Source of the DNA: Spirochaetota bacterium
Lineage (GTDB): Bacteria; Spirochaetota; UBA4802; UBA5550
DNA length: 64,000 bases
Assembly (NCBI GenBank): GCA_016933025.1
Contig: JAFGBT010000009.1
Location: 175,565-239,564, forward strand
Direction: 5' to 3'
The notes under the pieces are model-generated. The model worked only from the letters and a program-made list of their open reading frames with translations. It made no database searches and was not told the DNA's origin. The stretch's first letter is position 1. Every line of letters starts with the position of its first letter. Shown here in pieces: positions 9,082 through 18,829 of this stretch. Both the position numbers and the translations under genes were made by a program.

Positions 9082-11271
9082 TCACCTGAAGCGACGGAGA
9101 AGCAGGGAATTCGTCACCACCGATACCGAGCTCATCGCCATGGCGGCGCCCGCGATGACCGGATCGAGCATGCCGAACGCGGCAAACGGTATGCCGATGC
9201 AGTTATAGATGAAGGCCCAGAAGAAGTTTTGCCTGATTTTACGGATTGTTCTCCGCGAGAGCCGTACCGCGGTCGCGACTCCCGAAAGGTCGCCGCGCAT
9301 GAGGGTAATGTCCGCGGACTCGACGGCGATATCGGATCCCGAGGCAAGGGCGATACCGACGTCCGCAGCGGCGAGCGCGGGCGCGTCGTTGATGCCGTCC
9401 CCCACCATGGCCACCGGCGTGCCGACCCGCTGGAGACCGCGCACGACCTCGGCCTTGCCGCCGGGAAGGACGCCCGCGATGACCCTGTCCGGGCGGATTC
9501 CCGCCACCGCCGCGATATAGCCGGCGGTGCGGCGATTATCGCCCGTCAGCAGGTAGACATCGAGGCCCAGTGCCTGCAGATCGGCCACTGCCTGTGGCGA
9601 TGATTCCCGTATGGAGTCCGAAACGGCGACTGCGCCCTCGGCGATTCCACCGGCCGCGACGATCACGGCGGTCTTGCCCGACTCCTCCATCGCGTCAAGG
9701 ACCGTTTCGCAGCGGGAAATGTCGATTCCCTGATCTTCCAGGAAGGGCGGCCTTCCCACCACAAGGTCGGCGCCACGGAACCGCGCGCGCACGCCCCTGC
9801 CCGGCTCGGCCTCGAAGGTCTCCGGATCCGGAATCGAGCCGTTCATAACCGCCCGGTCATAGAGTGCTTTCCCTACCGGGTGCTCGGACCTTTTCTCGGC
9901 GATACCCGCATGCAGGAGCAGGTCCTCCTCTGTGACGCTGCCGACCGGCACGACATCGGAAACCGACAGCTCGCCGCTGGTGACCGTGCCCGTCTTATCG
10001 AGAACGACCGCTCGGGCGCGGTTCGCCGCTTCCAGCGCCTCCCCGTTTTTAAACAGTATCCCGAGGTCGGCGCCCCTGCCGGTGCCGACCATCACCGCCG
10101 TCGGCGTCGCGAGTCCGAGCGCGCAGGGGCAGGCGATTACGAGCACCGCCACCGCGCTCATGATCGCCGCGGACAGGTCGCCGGTCGCGATCATCCATCC
10201 CGCAAAGGCAACGGCCGAAACTCCAAGGACCGACGGGACAAAGACCGCGGACACCCGGTCGGCAAACCGCTGTATCGGCGGTCTGTCCGCCTGCGCCTCG
10301 GCCACCGTGCGGACAATCTGCGCGAGGAGCGTATCGCGCCCGACCCGCTCCGCGCGGAACATGAAGGCTCCATACAGGTTGATCGTCCCGCCGGTGACCC
10401 GGTCGCCCGGCCCCCGGTCGGCCGGGACGCTCTCGCCGGTGATCATGCTCTCGTCGACCGACGAGTTCCCCGCGAGCACGGTCCCGTCGACCGGTATCCG
10501 CTCGCCCGGCTTCACCGCAACGGTATCGCCGGCCGATACGTCCGCTACCGGCACCAGGACCTCCGCGCCGTCCCGGACGATAACGGCGGTAGCCGGTTGG
10601 AGTTTCATCAGCTTCCTGATGGCGTCGGAGGTCCTCCCCTTCGCGCGGGCCTCAAAGAATTTCCCGAGCAGAACAAGGGTGATGACCAGCGCAGAGGCCT
10701 CAAAATAGAGGTCGCCCTGGCGGCCGGAAAAGACGGGAAGGACGAACCCGTTGTACACGCTGTAGAAATACGCGGCGCTGGTGCCGAGCGCCACGAGGAG
10801 GTCCATACCGGGGCTTCGTCCCCGCACCCCCAGGTATGCGTTGCGGTAAAAGCGCCAGCCTATTATGAACTGCACGGGAGTGGCACAGGCGAGCTGCAGA
10901 ATCGGATGATGAAGGATACGGTCATGGACGCCGATGAGCATGAGGACCATCGAAATGAGAAGGGGCGCGCTCAACGCAGCGGATAGGACGACGAGGATTC
11001 CAAGCCTCCGCGTCTCAACCCGCCTGATTTCCGCGTCGCGCTCAGGGAGGTCTTCCTCGACCGGTTCGGCCCCGTACCCCGCCTTTTCCACCGCGGCAAC
11101 GATGCCGCCGTCGTTAACCAGGGCGTCATCGTATTCCACCCTCGCCGTTTCAAGCGCGAGGTTCACGGTAGCGCCGTTCACGCCCTCCAGCCTGTGAAGC
11201 GATTTCTCTATGCGCGCCGAGCATGCCGCGCATGACATGCCCGTGATGCGGAATGTCTTCTCTTTTTCCAT
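9082..11271 (-). CDS. copA: Copper-translocating P-type ATPase
   Basis: 729 residues from the ATG at 11269-11271, behind GGGGA. An upstream in-frame start adds 11 residues with no better site. One N-terminal HMA domain has GMSCAAC (Cys14, Cys17). The CPC metal-transport motif (VIACPCALG, near 380), the phosphorylation motif DKTGT (near 424), the TGES actuator motif and the hinge GDGINDAPA (near 624) are all present, with eight expected TM helices. This is the P1B-1 pattern for Cu(I) export from the cytoplasm. No regulator (CueR/CsoR) or chaperone is adjacent; a small HMA protein lies 18 kb away at 29257. Confidence 0.92.
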   Translation of the reverse strand: MEKEKTFRITGMSCAACSARIEKSLHRLEGVNGATVNLALETARVEYDDALVNDGGIVAAVEKAGYGAEPVEEDLPERDAEIRRVETRRLGILVVLSAALSAPLLISMVLMLIGVHDRILHHPILQLACATPVQFIIGWRFYRNAYLGVRGRSPGMDLLVALGTSAAYFYSVYNGFVLPVFSGRQGDLYFEASALVITLVLLGKFFEARAKGRTSDAIRKLMKLQPATAVIVRDGAEVLVPVADVSAGDTVAVKPGERIPVDGTVLAGNSSVDESMITGESVPADRGPGDRVTGGTINLYGAFMFRAERVGRDTLLAQIVRTVAEAQADRPPIQRFADRVSAVFVPSVLGVSAVAFAGWMIATGDLSAAIMSAVAVLVIACPCALGLATPTAVMVGTGRGADLGILFKNGEALEAANRARAVVLDKTGTVTSGELSVSDVVPVGSVTEEDLLLHAGIAEKRSEHPVGKALYDRAVMNGSIPDPETFEAEPGRGVRARFRGADLVVGRPPFLEDQGIDISRCETVLDAMEESGKTAVIVAAGGIAEGAVAVSDSIRESSPQAVADLQALGLDVYLLTGDNRRTAGYIAAVAGIRPDRVIAGVLPGGKAEVVRGLQRVGTPVAMVGDGINDAPALAAADVGIALASGSDIAVESADITLMRGDLSGVATAVRLSRRTIRKIRQNFFWAFIYNCIGIPFAAFGMLDPVIAGAAMAMSSVSVVTNSLLLRRFR

Positions 11272-11712
11272 TGGATGTTCCCCGATTAATAACTCATGCA
11301 ACAATTAAAAGAACCATTTGTCATCGCGCGCGCACCCTTCGACGGAGCCTGTGGTGAGCCTGTCGAACCGCTCAGGGTGACGGACAATATGTCATGCCGA
11401 GCGTAGTCGAGGCATGCTACGTCAGGGCTGACTCACAAGCCCCCTAAATCCCACTTCGATAGGCTCAGTGCAGCGCCCGTAGGGGAGCTTTACTGCAAAG
11501 GACTTATGGGACTGCCCCTCCTGAAATGACATCCAATTCAGTAATCACCCCATCATATTGCTTGTATATTAGGATCACATCACATAATTATGTTACTATC
11601 ATACAATAAATGCAATCAACTTATGAAATTACGAAAAAAGAAGATTGATTTTGCGGCGGTCCGGGCTAATAATGGATGGCGCGTATCATATCCCGTCAGA
11701 AGGGGACAAGCG
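11272..11712. other. Intergenic region holding mosaic repeats
   Basis: No gene is supported. About 11328-11425 contains a family-B repeat (pieces such as ACCCTTCGACGGAGCC, CAGGGTGACG and GAGCGTAGTCGAGGCATG). About 11434-11525 holds a scrambled family-A copy (CAAGCCCCCTAAATCCC) interrupted by a family-B-like piece (CTTCGATAGGCTCAGTG). The last ~130 bases are AT-rich and probably hold the promoter of the next gene, but I cannot point to one confidently. Confidence 0.55.
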
Positions 11713-12576
11713 ATGAAACCAATATTACGCATCATCCTAATACTGATGATCATGGCAACAGCTGCGGCAGCAGGCGAGGCAAAAGAAAAGCTATTTTATA
11801 TCCTGAATTATTCGGTCTACCACTGCAACGCGGAAATCGAGCTGAACGGCATCCTGGTGACCAGATCGGACAGGGAGACGGCCTACTCGCTAACGGGCTT
11901 CGCTGACATCGGGATGTGGATCTATCCCGGGACAAACACCGTGACTGTCACCATCAAACCCATGGCCGGCCGGAAGGCTGCCATCACCAATTCCTCGGTT
12001 GAACTCAGCGTTTCAACGGCAAAAGAAGGGCAGATGTCGGACGAGGGAAAAAAGATCATGTCCCTCCGTATTCCCGAGAAAGACTCCGACACCAGCCTGG
12101 ACGCCGTCACGTCGCCGGTTGTGAAAACAGCCACCTTCAAGCCGGCGTACATCCCTCCCTCCGAGCTCTGGGGGAAGGTCAAGCCGGTCGTTCTTGACGC
12201 GGCTGCGCGGGCGGCAATCACAAAGCTGGTGAAGGATTACCACGCCGCCTTCGTCAGGAAGGACGCCGACGCGCTCCATTCATTCCTTATCTTCGCGGCA
12301 ACAGACGTGTCACGCACCCGCCACCAGGCTGAAGACGAAGTCAAAACAAAGATGAAGGACGCCCTGAAGGAGATGATGGCCGAGAAGGGCTTTGTCATGG
12401 AGCCGCTGGATGTGAAAAACCTGGTAATGAAGCCGGTCGCCGAAGGAAGGGTGATACAGGTGACCGACCGCAACGGCGAGGCCCCGGTGCGGACGAAGGG
12501 CACCAAGGAATCCGGGTCCTATTCCTTCCCCGTGTACGCCGGCCTCGTCGACGGGAAATGGATCATCGTGCGGTAA
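11713..12576 (+). CDS. Secreted protein of unknown function
   Basis: 287 residues from the ATG at 11713, chosen because AGGGGACAAG lies just upstream and the protein then starts with a signal peptide (hydrophobic residues 5-20, AAAAGEA cleavage region). The 41 upstream in-frame codons are poor. The first half (about 25-120) looks like a beta-sandwich: YSVYHCNAEIELNG, then YPGTNTVTVTIKP. The second half has a helical segment (KLVKDYHAAFVRKDADALHSF) resembling the start of an SnoaL/NTF2-like fold, and ends in YAGLVDGKWIIVR, also typical of such folds. That fold suggestion is by eye. It is convergent with the ilv operon. Function not recognised. Confidence 0.65.
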   Translation: MKPILRIILILMIMATAAAAGEAKEKLFYILNYSVYHCNAEIELNGILVTRSDRETAYSLTGFADIGMWIYPGTNTVTVTIKPMAGRKAAITNSSVELSVSTAKEGQMSDEGKKIMSLRIPEKDSDTSLDAVTSPVVKTATFKPAYIPPSELWGKVKPVVLDAAARAAITKLVKDYHAAFVRKDADALHSFLIFAATDVSRTRHQAEDEVKTKMKDALKEMMAEKGFVMEPLDVKNLVMKPVAEGRVIQVTDRNGEAPVRTKGTKESGSYSFPVYAGLVDGKWIIVR

Positions 12577-12650
12577 ACGAGGGGGCTTCCCGTAGCGAGG
12601 GGCTTAAGCCCCTCGCTACGGGAAGCCCCCTCGCTACTGAGCGCCCCTCG

Positions 12651-13646
<996 letters not shown>

Positions 13647-13677
13647 GATGGACTCCTTTTTGTTTATGTATGATAAC

Positions 13678-13715
13678 GGCGGCCCCGCGGCGGCACTCGC
13701 CGCCGCGGGGCCGCC
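13678..13715 (-). promoter_or_regulatory. 17-bp perfect GC hairpin between ilvN and ilvC
   Basis: GGCGGCCCCGCGGCGGC (13678-13694) is followed by the loop ACTC and its exact reverse complement (13699-13715). The stem is 17 bp, all G/C except none broken, and has no T-run on the minus-strand downstream side, so it is not a standard terminator. It lies 8 bases after the ilvN stop and 31 bases before the ilvC start. It could stabilise or process the mRNA and set a separate ilvC level. Confidence 0.7.
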
Positions 13716-13723
13716 CATAACAA

Positions 13724-14200
13724 TTACTCTTTTACTAAAGACACCCGGCCGGTGCGCATTAGCTCCTTGATGCCGTAGGGTTTCAGCAGCTCGACGAAAT
13801 TGTTGACGGTTTCAGGGTCGCCCTTGACGCCCAGGGTTATGGATTTGGTGGATATATCGGCGATGTCCGCCCTGAAGATCTCCCCCAGCTGATATATCTC
13901 GCTCCGCTTGTTCGGCGCGGCGTTCACCCGCACCAGGATGAACTCCCGTTCGATTGTCTGAAGGCCCGAATGGTCGGTCACCTTGATAACGTCTATCAGT
14001 TTGTTCAGCTGTTTCTTCACCTGTTCGATGACCCGGTCGTCGCCCCTGACCACGATGGTCATGATGGAAACATCCTCGTTCTCGGTGGCGCTCACCGTCA
14101 GCGAGTCGATGTTGTAGCCCCGCGCGGAGAAGAGGCCGGCGACGCGCGCCAAAACGCCGAAGCGGTTCTCGACCTTGACGGATATGACATACTGTTTCAT
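13724..14200 (-). CDS. ilvN: Acetolactate synthase small (regulatory) subunit
   Basis: 158 residues from the ATG at 14198-14200, with GAGG upstream. It begins with an ACT domain ([20 protein letters not shown], then GYNIDSLTV), the valine-binding fold that gives feedback inhibition and activates the large subunit. Residues ~80-158 form the second domain found in IlvN/IlvH ([18 protein letters not shown]). Full length for the family. It follows ilvB by 26 bases and is surely in the same operon. Bacterial naming (ilvN versus ilvH) is interchangeable here. Confidence 0.92.
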   Translation of the reverse strand: MKQYVISVKVENRFGVLARVAGLFSARGYNIDSLTVSATENEDVSIMTIVVRGDDRVIEQVKKQLNKLIDVIKVTDHSGLQTIEREFILVRVNAAPNKRSEIYQLGEIFRADIADISTKSITLGVKGDPETVNNFVELLKPYGIKELMRTGRVSLVKE

Positions 14201-14226
14201 GGTATCCTCGTTTAATGCCGTCATGG

Positions 14227-15912
14227 CTATGCGAGCGGCTCCGGCATCATGATCTGCTTGAACGACTGTCCCGGCGGCACCATCGGGTAGACGTTCTCCT
14301 CACGGGAAACGCGAAAGTCGAGCACAATGGGCCTGTCCGTTATGTCGAGCGCCTTCCTGATCGTCGGCGCGACATCCTCGCTTTTTTCTATCCGGAACCC
14401 CGCGGCGCCGTAGGCCTCGGCCAGCTTCACGAAATCCGGGGCGCACTCGAGGCAGGTGTGGCTGTAGCGCTTCTCGTAGAAGAGCTGCTGCCACTGCCGC
14501 ACCATGCCGAGAAAACCGTTGTTCAGTATGGCGATGATGATCGGCAGCCGGTGCTGGACCGCGACGATGAGCTCCTGGATGTTCATCTGGATGGAGCCGT
14601 CGCCCGCGATGTCGATTACCCGCTTGTCCGGCCTCGCCAGCTGGGCGCCTATGGCGGCCGGGAAGCCGTACCCCATCGTCCCCAGGCCCCCGGAAGAGAT
14701 GAAGGTCCTCGGCTCGGTGTACTTATAGAACTGCGCCGCCCACATCTGGTTCTGCCCCTCCTCGGTGCATATGATGGCGTCGCCCTTCGTTTCCCGATAG
14801 ATCTCCTCAACGACAAACTGAGGCATAATCCGGTCGCCGTTATTGCTATCATAGGTCAGCGGGTGCTCCCGCTTCATGGTATCTATCGTTGCGCGCCATT
14901 CGTCTATCGAAGGCGCTTTGATGATCTTGTTCATCTCGGCGAGCACCAGCCGGCAGTCGCCCACGATGGGAATGTCAACCGGGACGTTCTTGCTGACAGA
15001 GGCCGGGTCGATGTCGATATGGATCACCCTGGCGCTCGGGATAAACTCCGCGATCTTGCCGGTTACCCGGTCATCGAAACGCGCTCCGATAGCTATCAGA
15101 AGATCGGACTCGTTCACCGCATGGTTGGCGTAATATGTGCCGTGCATGCCGAGCATCTCCAGGGACAGGGGGTCGGTCTCGGGATAGACGCCGAGACCCA
15201 GGAGCGTCGTGGTGGCAGGTATCTGGGTTTTTTTTACGAATTCCCTCAGTTCCTTGGTTGCGCCTGAGATCACCACGCCTCCTCCCGCGTAAATGACGGG
15301 CCTCCTGGCATTCTCGATGAGCTCGCACGCCTTCTTGATCTGGTTAGGATGGCCTTCGTACACCGGCTTGTATCCCTTGATGCTCACCTTTTCCGGGTAT
15401 GAAAACTTGTATTCCCCGTTCGATATGTCGACGGGGACATCGATCAGAACAGGGCCGGGCCTTCCGGTGGAGGCGATAAAAAAAGCCTCTTTTATAATAC
15501 GCGCCAGGTCGGCAATATCCTGCACGAGATAATTATGCTTGGTAATGGGTCTGGTCACGCCGGTTATGTCTACTTCCTGGAAAGCGTCGTTGCCGATCTG
15601 CTCCCGCCTGACCTGGCCGGTAAACACGACCAGGGGCACTGAATCCAGGTGCGCTGTGGCGATCCCAGTAACGCAGTTGGTCGCGCCCGGCCCCGAGGTC
15701 GCTATGGCAACGCCGACCCTGCCGGAGGCCCTGGCATACCCGTCTGCGGCATGCACCGCCCCCTGTTCATGCCGCGTAAGGATGAACTTAAATGGAGCGT
15801 TGTGGAGGGCATGGAATATGGGAATGACCACGCCTCCCGGATACCCGAACATGCACTCGACATTCTCGGCCTTGAGGGACTCGACTATAATTTCCGCGCC
15901 TTTCATTTTCAC
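14227..15912 (-). CDS. ilvB: Acetolactate synthase large (catalytic) subunit
   Basis: 561 residues. ThDP- and FAD-dependent enzyme that condenses two pyruvates, or pyruvate with 2-oxobutyrate, at the head of branched-chain amino-acid synthesis. Visible are the catalytic Glu in RHEQGAVHAADGYARA, the SGPGATN loop, the FAD-binding middle domain, and the ThDP signature GDGSIQMNIQEL followed by NN (ILNNGFLGMVRQWQ). The last also marks acetohydroxyacid synthase rather than other ThDP enzymes. Start: GTG at 15912 or ATG two codons later; GGGGTGA precedes both. First gene of the ilvBNC operon, with a promoter candidate about 110 bases upstream. Confidence 0.94.
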   Translation of the reverse strand: MKMKGAEIIVESLKAENVECMFGYPGGVVIPIFHALHNAPFKFILTRHEQGAVHAADGYARASGRVGVAIATSGPGATNCVTGIATAHLDSVPLVVFTGQVRREQIGNDAFQEVDITGVTRPITKHNYLVQDIADLARIIKEAFFIASTGRPGPVLIDVPVDISNGEYKFSYPEKVSIKGYKPVYEGHPNQIKKACELIENARRPVIYAGGGVVISGATKELREFVKKTQIPATTTLLGLGVYPETDPLSLEMLGMHGTYYANHAVNESDLLIAIGARFDDRVTGKIAEFIPSARVIHIDIDPASVSKNVPVDIPIVGDCRLVLAEMNKIIKAPSIDEWRATIDTMKREHPLTYDSNNGDRIMPQFVVEEIYRETKGDAIICTEEGQNQMWAAQFYKYTEPRTFISSGGLGTMGYGFPAAIGAQLARPDKRVIDIAGDGSIQMNIQELIVAVQHRLPIIIAILNNGFLGMVRQWQQLFYEKRYSHTCLECAPDFVKLAEAYGAAGFRIEKSEDVAPTIRKALDITDRPIVLDFRVSREENVYPMVPPGQSFKQIMMPEPLA

Positions 15913-16250
15913 GGAATCACCCCATGAACGATACTACCCGGCCAAGACCCGCAGGCTTATATTGTACGCCGTATGGCAACGCACAGGAAGCGGGATAACC
16001 GGGACACAACGGAGAAAGTGTTAAACATAGCGGCGAGTATAATATTTTGTCAATTTTTTTTCTATTATAATGCAGAACTCCCGGGGAGCCGACGGCCGGT
16101 CCCGATCCCCATTCCGCTCCCTTTTTTGGCCTATTCGAAAAAATTCCTTGAAATAAATTTATCATCAAGCTATTGTATTGTGGGCGGAGTGGTACCCGCG
16201 CTCACTCCCGGCAAAACGGCAATTCAGGGCGACTCATACGTATAAATACT
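15913..16250. other. Divergent intergenic region between ilvB and an unknown gene
   Basis: No gene. The region carries the ilv promoter candidate at 16024-16053 and an AT-rich core. I looked for a T-box or a leader peptide rich in Leu/Val/Ile codons on the minus strand and saw neither. The part nearest 16100-16250 may hold the promoter of the plus-strand unknown gene, but no clear boxes are present. Confidence 0.4.
16024..16053 (-). promoter_or_regulatory. Candidate ilvBNC promoter
   Basis: On the minus strand, a perfect TTGACA (16048-16053) is followed after 18 bases by TATGTT (16024-16029). The predicted start of transcription is near 16017, leaving a leader of about 105 bases before ilvB. 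The surroundings are AT-rich, as expected for a sigma-70-type promoter. Confidence 0.5.
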
Positions 16251-17150
16251 ATGCTCGAAAAACTCTCAGAAGATGTCTTCAAGAAAATCGTCGAATACAA
16301 CTCGAAGGGCAATCATGCTTCCATTCCGCACTCCGACACCTTCCACAAGGAAATACAGTCGCTCCTCGGCATCGACTACCCGGACATCGACCGCATAATA
16401 GAGATCCTCAAGGACTCCCACAAAATTTTTTCCTTCGAAATAATCAAGGAGGACAAGGACAACGAGATACGGCAGGTGAACGGCTATGTCGAAACCGACC
16501 TCCAGACCATACGCAAGCTGAAAAATTTCTTCCAGAAGCTGCTGATGGACGAATACGAACGGCAATACTCAAAGAGAATGCTGGTTCACCAGATCGTAAA
16601 GGACATCTACGCCCGATCGAGCTTCTACAAGAACACCATGATCGGCCAGATCGGGAACAAGGCCATCATGCTCGAAGAGTACGAGGGATTTATCGAGCGC
16701 AACTTTACCGAGTTTACAGACTCATGGAAATCAAATAAATTAAAGGAAGTCCTCCAGGCGACCGGCGATAAGCTCATCGCCCCTGAAAAAAAGGAGCCGC
16801 ACGTCAAGGAGGGCGGCGAAGAGCCCCGACCCGCTTCTCAGCGCGCGGTCGATTCGCCGGAATACCATTCATACGCCTCTGACAGAACGAAGCAGTCGCT
16901 TGACAAGGTCCTGCAGATCTACGGGGTGGAATTCTTCTTTAGAATCAATCTCAGGAAATACAATTTCGATCTTCTCAGGCAGATAGTTGAAAGCGGGGAA
17001 ATCGACCGGCGAACGGACCTTATAATGCTGAAGGAGATGATACAGAAGATGAAGTCCAACATCGACAAGGATAGAAAACTTCTCGACTACTCGGATAAGA
17101 TATACAAGCTCGAAAGGATGATCTCCCGGCAGATGCTCTACAGCCGGTGA
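16251..17150 (+). CDS. Hypothetical cytoplasmic protein, 299 residues
   Basis: I start it at the ATG at 16251, because upstream codons look non-coding; no good ribosome site is visible. The protein has no signal peptide or TM segment. It is mostly charged alpha-helix. Residues 1-85 could be a small winged-helix-like domain (FHKEIQSLLGIDYPDIDRII, then YVETD strand). Residues ~85-175 are helical, ~180-215 are a low-complexity linker rich in Glu/Lys/Pro, and ~220-299 form a second helical domain (SLDKVLQIYGVEFFFRINLR). I do not recognise the family. It is divergent from ilvB and convergent with the thioredoxin-like gene 12 bases away. Confidence 0.65.
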   Translation: MLEKLSEDVFKKIVEYNSKGNHASIPHSDTFHKEIQSLLGIDYPDIDRIIEILKDSHKIFSFEIIKEDKDNEIRQVNGYVETDLQTIRKLKNFFQKLLMDEYERQYSKRMLVHQIVKDIYARSSFYKNTMIGQIGNKAIMLEEYEGFIERNFTEFTDSWKSNKLKEVLQATGDKLIAPEKKEPHVKEGGEEPRPASQRAVDSPEYHSYASDRTKQSLDKVLQIYGVEFFFRINLRKYNFDLLRQIVESGEIDRRTDLIMLKEMIQKMKSNIDKDRKLLDYSDKIYKLERMISRQMLYSR

Positions 17151-17162
17151 TACCCGGCGCCC

Positions 17163-17714
17163 CTATTTGCCGCCGCAGGGCGCCTTCCCCTCCATGTAAT
17201 CCTGAAAGGAGACCTGTTTCTTGTAGCATTCTTCCTTTATATAACTCAGAAGCGGCAGGAACATGCCCTTGTCGATAAACCCGGGGATCTTGGTGATAAG
17301 ATTGGCATCTCGATCCAGAAAGACAATCGTGGGGAGCCCGCGGACGCCGACCATCATGCTGAATTCCTGCTTGGTAATGGCGTGGTTTTTGTAATTGATG
17401 GTTTCATTTATTTTTCTGTCCATGAAGAGCCGCACGCAGATGTAGTTGTCCTTCAGCCGTGCCGTGACCTCGCCGTCTGAGAAAACCTCAGCCTCCATCT
17501 TCTTGCACCAGCCGCACCAGTCGGCGTAGAAGTCAAGAACGACCGGCCTCTTCTTTTCGGCGGCCAGCTTAAGCCCCTCGTTGAAATCGTGCCATATCAC
17601 GGGCTCGACGGAAGGGCTGTTCGCCGAGCCTCCCTCATGCTCGGATGATTTTGAGCATGAAGCGATTACCATGAAAATAGTTATGGCGATGACAAGCGCA
17701 TTAATTTTTTTCAT
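17163..17714 (-). CDS. Thioredoxin-fold lipoprotein
   Basis: 183 residues from the ATG at 17712-17714, behind CGGAGA. The lipobox MVIAS-C (Cys20) predicts a lipid-anchored periplasmic protein. Residues ~45-165 form a thioredoxin domain with the active site WCGWCKK (Cys67, Cys70) and a cis-Pro loop GLPTIVF near 133. The WCGWC-K-K form and the 'F....V...l...Y..vrl..D' pattern match thiol reductases of the DsbD-gamma/thioredoxin_7 group. It probably reduces or shuffles disulfides in exported proteins. An unusual Cys pair follows at the C-terminus (EECYKK, APCGGK). Has its own near-consensus promoter. Confidence 0.82.
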   Translation of the reverse strand: MKKINALVIAITIFMVIASCSKSSEHEGGSANSPSVEPVIWHDFNEGLKLAAEKKRPVVLDFYADWCGWCKKMEAEVFSDGEVTARLKDNYICVRLFMDRKINETINYKNHAITKQEFSMMVGVRGLPTIVFLDRDANLITKIPGFIDKGMFLPLLSYIKEECYKKQVSFQDYMEGKAPCGGK

Positions 17715-17912
17715 CACGATCTCCGGGCAGTTCGATTGCGGCCGCTGCATCATCGGCCCCGCGGTATAATCAGAAACCGGCACCAACCAGTTGATATACC
17801 TTCATTTAAAAGAATGACCAAAAAAGCAATAGAATAATTCTGACGAATGATTTTTATTGTCCCCGCCTCACTGGTGCCTGCGGCGGAGAAACCTGAAATA
17901 CAAGTTTTTAAG

Positions 17913-17941
17913 AATATACTTAAATATTGAATTTATGTCAA
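17913..17941 (-). promoter_or_regulatory. Promoter of the thioredoxin-like lipoprotein gene
   Basis: On the minus strand, TTGACA (17936-17941) is separated by exactly 17 bases from TATATT (17913-17918), a near-consensus sigma-70 promoter. Transcription would start near 17906, leaving a ~190-base leader to the ATG at 17714. An 8-bp inverted repeat overlaps the upstream edge of the -35 box. Confidence 0.6.
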
Positions 17942-17962
17942 CAATTTTTCTGCCAAATTGTT
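17940..17962. promoter_or_regulatory. Operator-like inverted repeat at a -35 box
   Basis: AACAATTT (17940-17947), a 7-base spacer, then AAATTGTT (17955-17962): a perfect 8-7-8 palindrome touching the -35 hexamer of the promoter at 17913-17941. The position suits a repressor or activator site. No matching regulator gene is adjacent. Confidence 0.4.
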
Positions 17963-18013
17963 ATTGACCCCCTCTCCGGCCCATGATCTCCATACGGCAT
18001 ATCAGGTTGCGCC

Positions 18014-18622
18014 ATGGGAGACAGGACAGGGATCATTATCGCCACAAAAATCGAGGCCGAGCCGTTCATCAAGGGGCTTGACCTCTCGTTGATCGCGAAA
18101 AAACCGTTCCGCGTGTACGGGAACGATTCTATGGTCCTCGCGCTATCGGACATCGGCAAATCCGCGGCAGCCATGGCGACCGCGCACTGCATCGACCACC
18201 ACGGACCACACTGCATCGTCAACCTCGGGGCCGCGGGCGCTGTTCGACACGGGCTCAGGGTTGGAGACATTTTACACATACAGAAAATCTACGAGCCTGA
18301 CCGGCCCCAGCTCCTTCGCCGAGGGCCCGTCGTGCACAAGCCACGCACCATGAAGGGGTTCGCCACCGCGACCCTTGCCACGCAGGACCGGCCCGCCATC
18401 AGCGACTCCGACCGTAGCGCCGCGGGAGAATACGCCGACCTCGCAGACATGGAAGGCGCCGCCGTCGCGCAGGCCTGCGGCGCGTACGGCGTGGACGCCT
18501 ACCTGTTCAAGATCGTCACCGACACGGCCGGCTGTACCGTACGGGAGATCATCGTCAACATGCTGAAAACGAGGAATTCGCTTTTCGAGTTTTTCAGGGA
18601 CAGGGTCCTGCCGAGGGTATAG
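18014..18622 (+). CDS. Nucleoside phosphorylase/hydrolase family protein (MTA/SAH nucleosidase-like)
   Basis: 202 residues. The fold signature of the PNP/UDP phosphorylase superfamily is visible: VNLGAAGAVRHGLRVGDI near 70-86 and DMEGAAVAQACG near 152-163, where the MEGA Glu binds the ribose hydroxyls. A later Asp in KIVTDTAG fits the catalytic acid of 5'-methylthioadenosine/S-adenosylhomocysteine nucleosidase or futalosine hydrolase. At ~200 residues it is shorter than MTAN (~230), with the middle abbreviated, so the exact substrate is uncertain. The ATG at 18014 lacks a strong ribosome site. It stands alone. Confidence 0.72.
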   Translation: MGDRTGIIIATKIEAEPFIKGLDLSLIAKKPFRVYGNDSMVLALSDIGKSAAAMATAHCIDHHGPHCIVNLGAAGAVRHGLRVGDILHIQKIYEPDRPQLLRRGPVVHKPRTMKGFATATLATQDRPAISDSDRSAAGEYADLADMEGAAVAQACGAYGVDAYLFKIVTDTAGCTVREIIVNMLKTRNSLFEFFRDRVLPRV

Positions 18623-18674
18623 CGCCTTCCGGTCCGGCCATTTCCGCTCCACCAGGGCCTTCAGGGCGGTAGTG

Positions 18675-18749
18675 CTACCTTGCTATCTGCTCTGTTATTT
18701 GTTTTCTTAACATTTGCATGCTGAGTCTCATCGATTGTGCCAATCCCAT
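18675..18749 (-). CDS. Possible 24-residue small protein
   Basis: An ATG at 18747-18749 sits 3 bases after a GGAGAGAC ribosome-site-like sequence and reads 24 codons to a TAG (MGLAQSMRLSMQ, then MLRKQITEQIAR). The product would be an amphipathic basic helix with regular Met/Leu spacing. It lies in the 207-base gap between the nucleosidase and the sensor-kinase gene, on the opposite strand. Chance is quite possible for so short a frame. Confidence 0.2.
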   Translation of the reverse strand: MGLAQSMRLSMQMLRKQITEQIAR

Positions 18750-18829
18750 GATTGTCTCTCCACCTCATATTTATTACTTGAAAATGCCCCAAAGATACTA
18801 TACGTTATCCACTAGACAGTTAGTCCCCG

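Noticed and set aside
15913..16053. T-box or leader-peptide attenuator before ilvB
   Set aside because: No T-box consensus and no run of branched-chain amino-acid codons on the minus strand.
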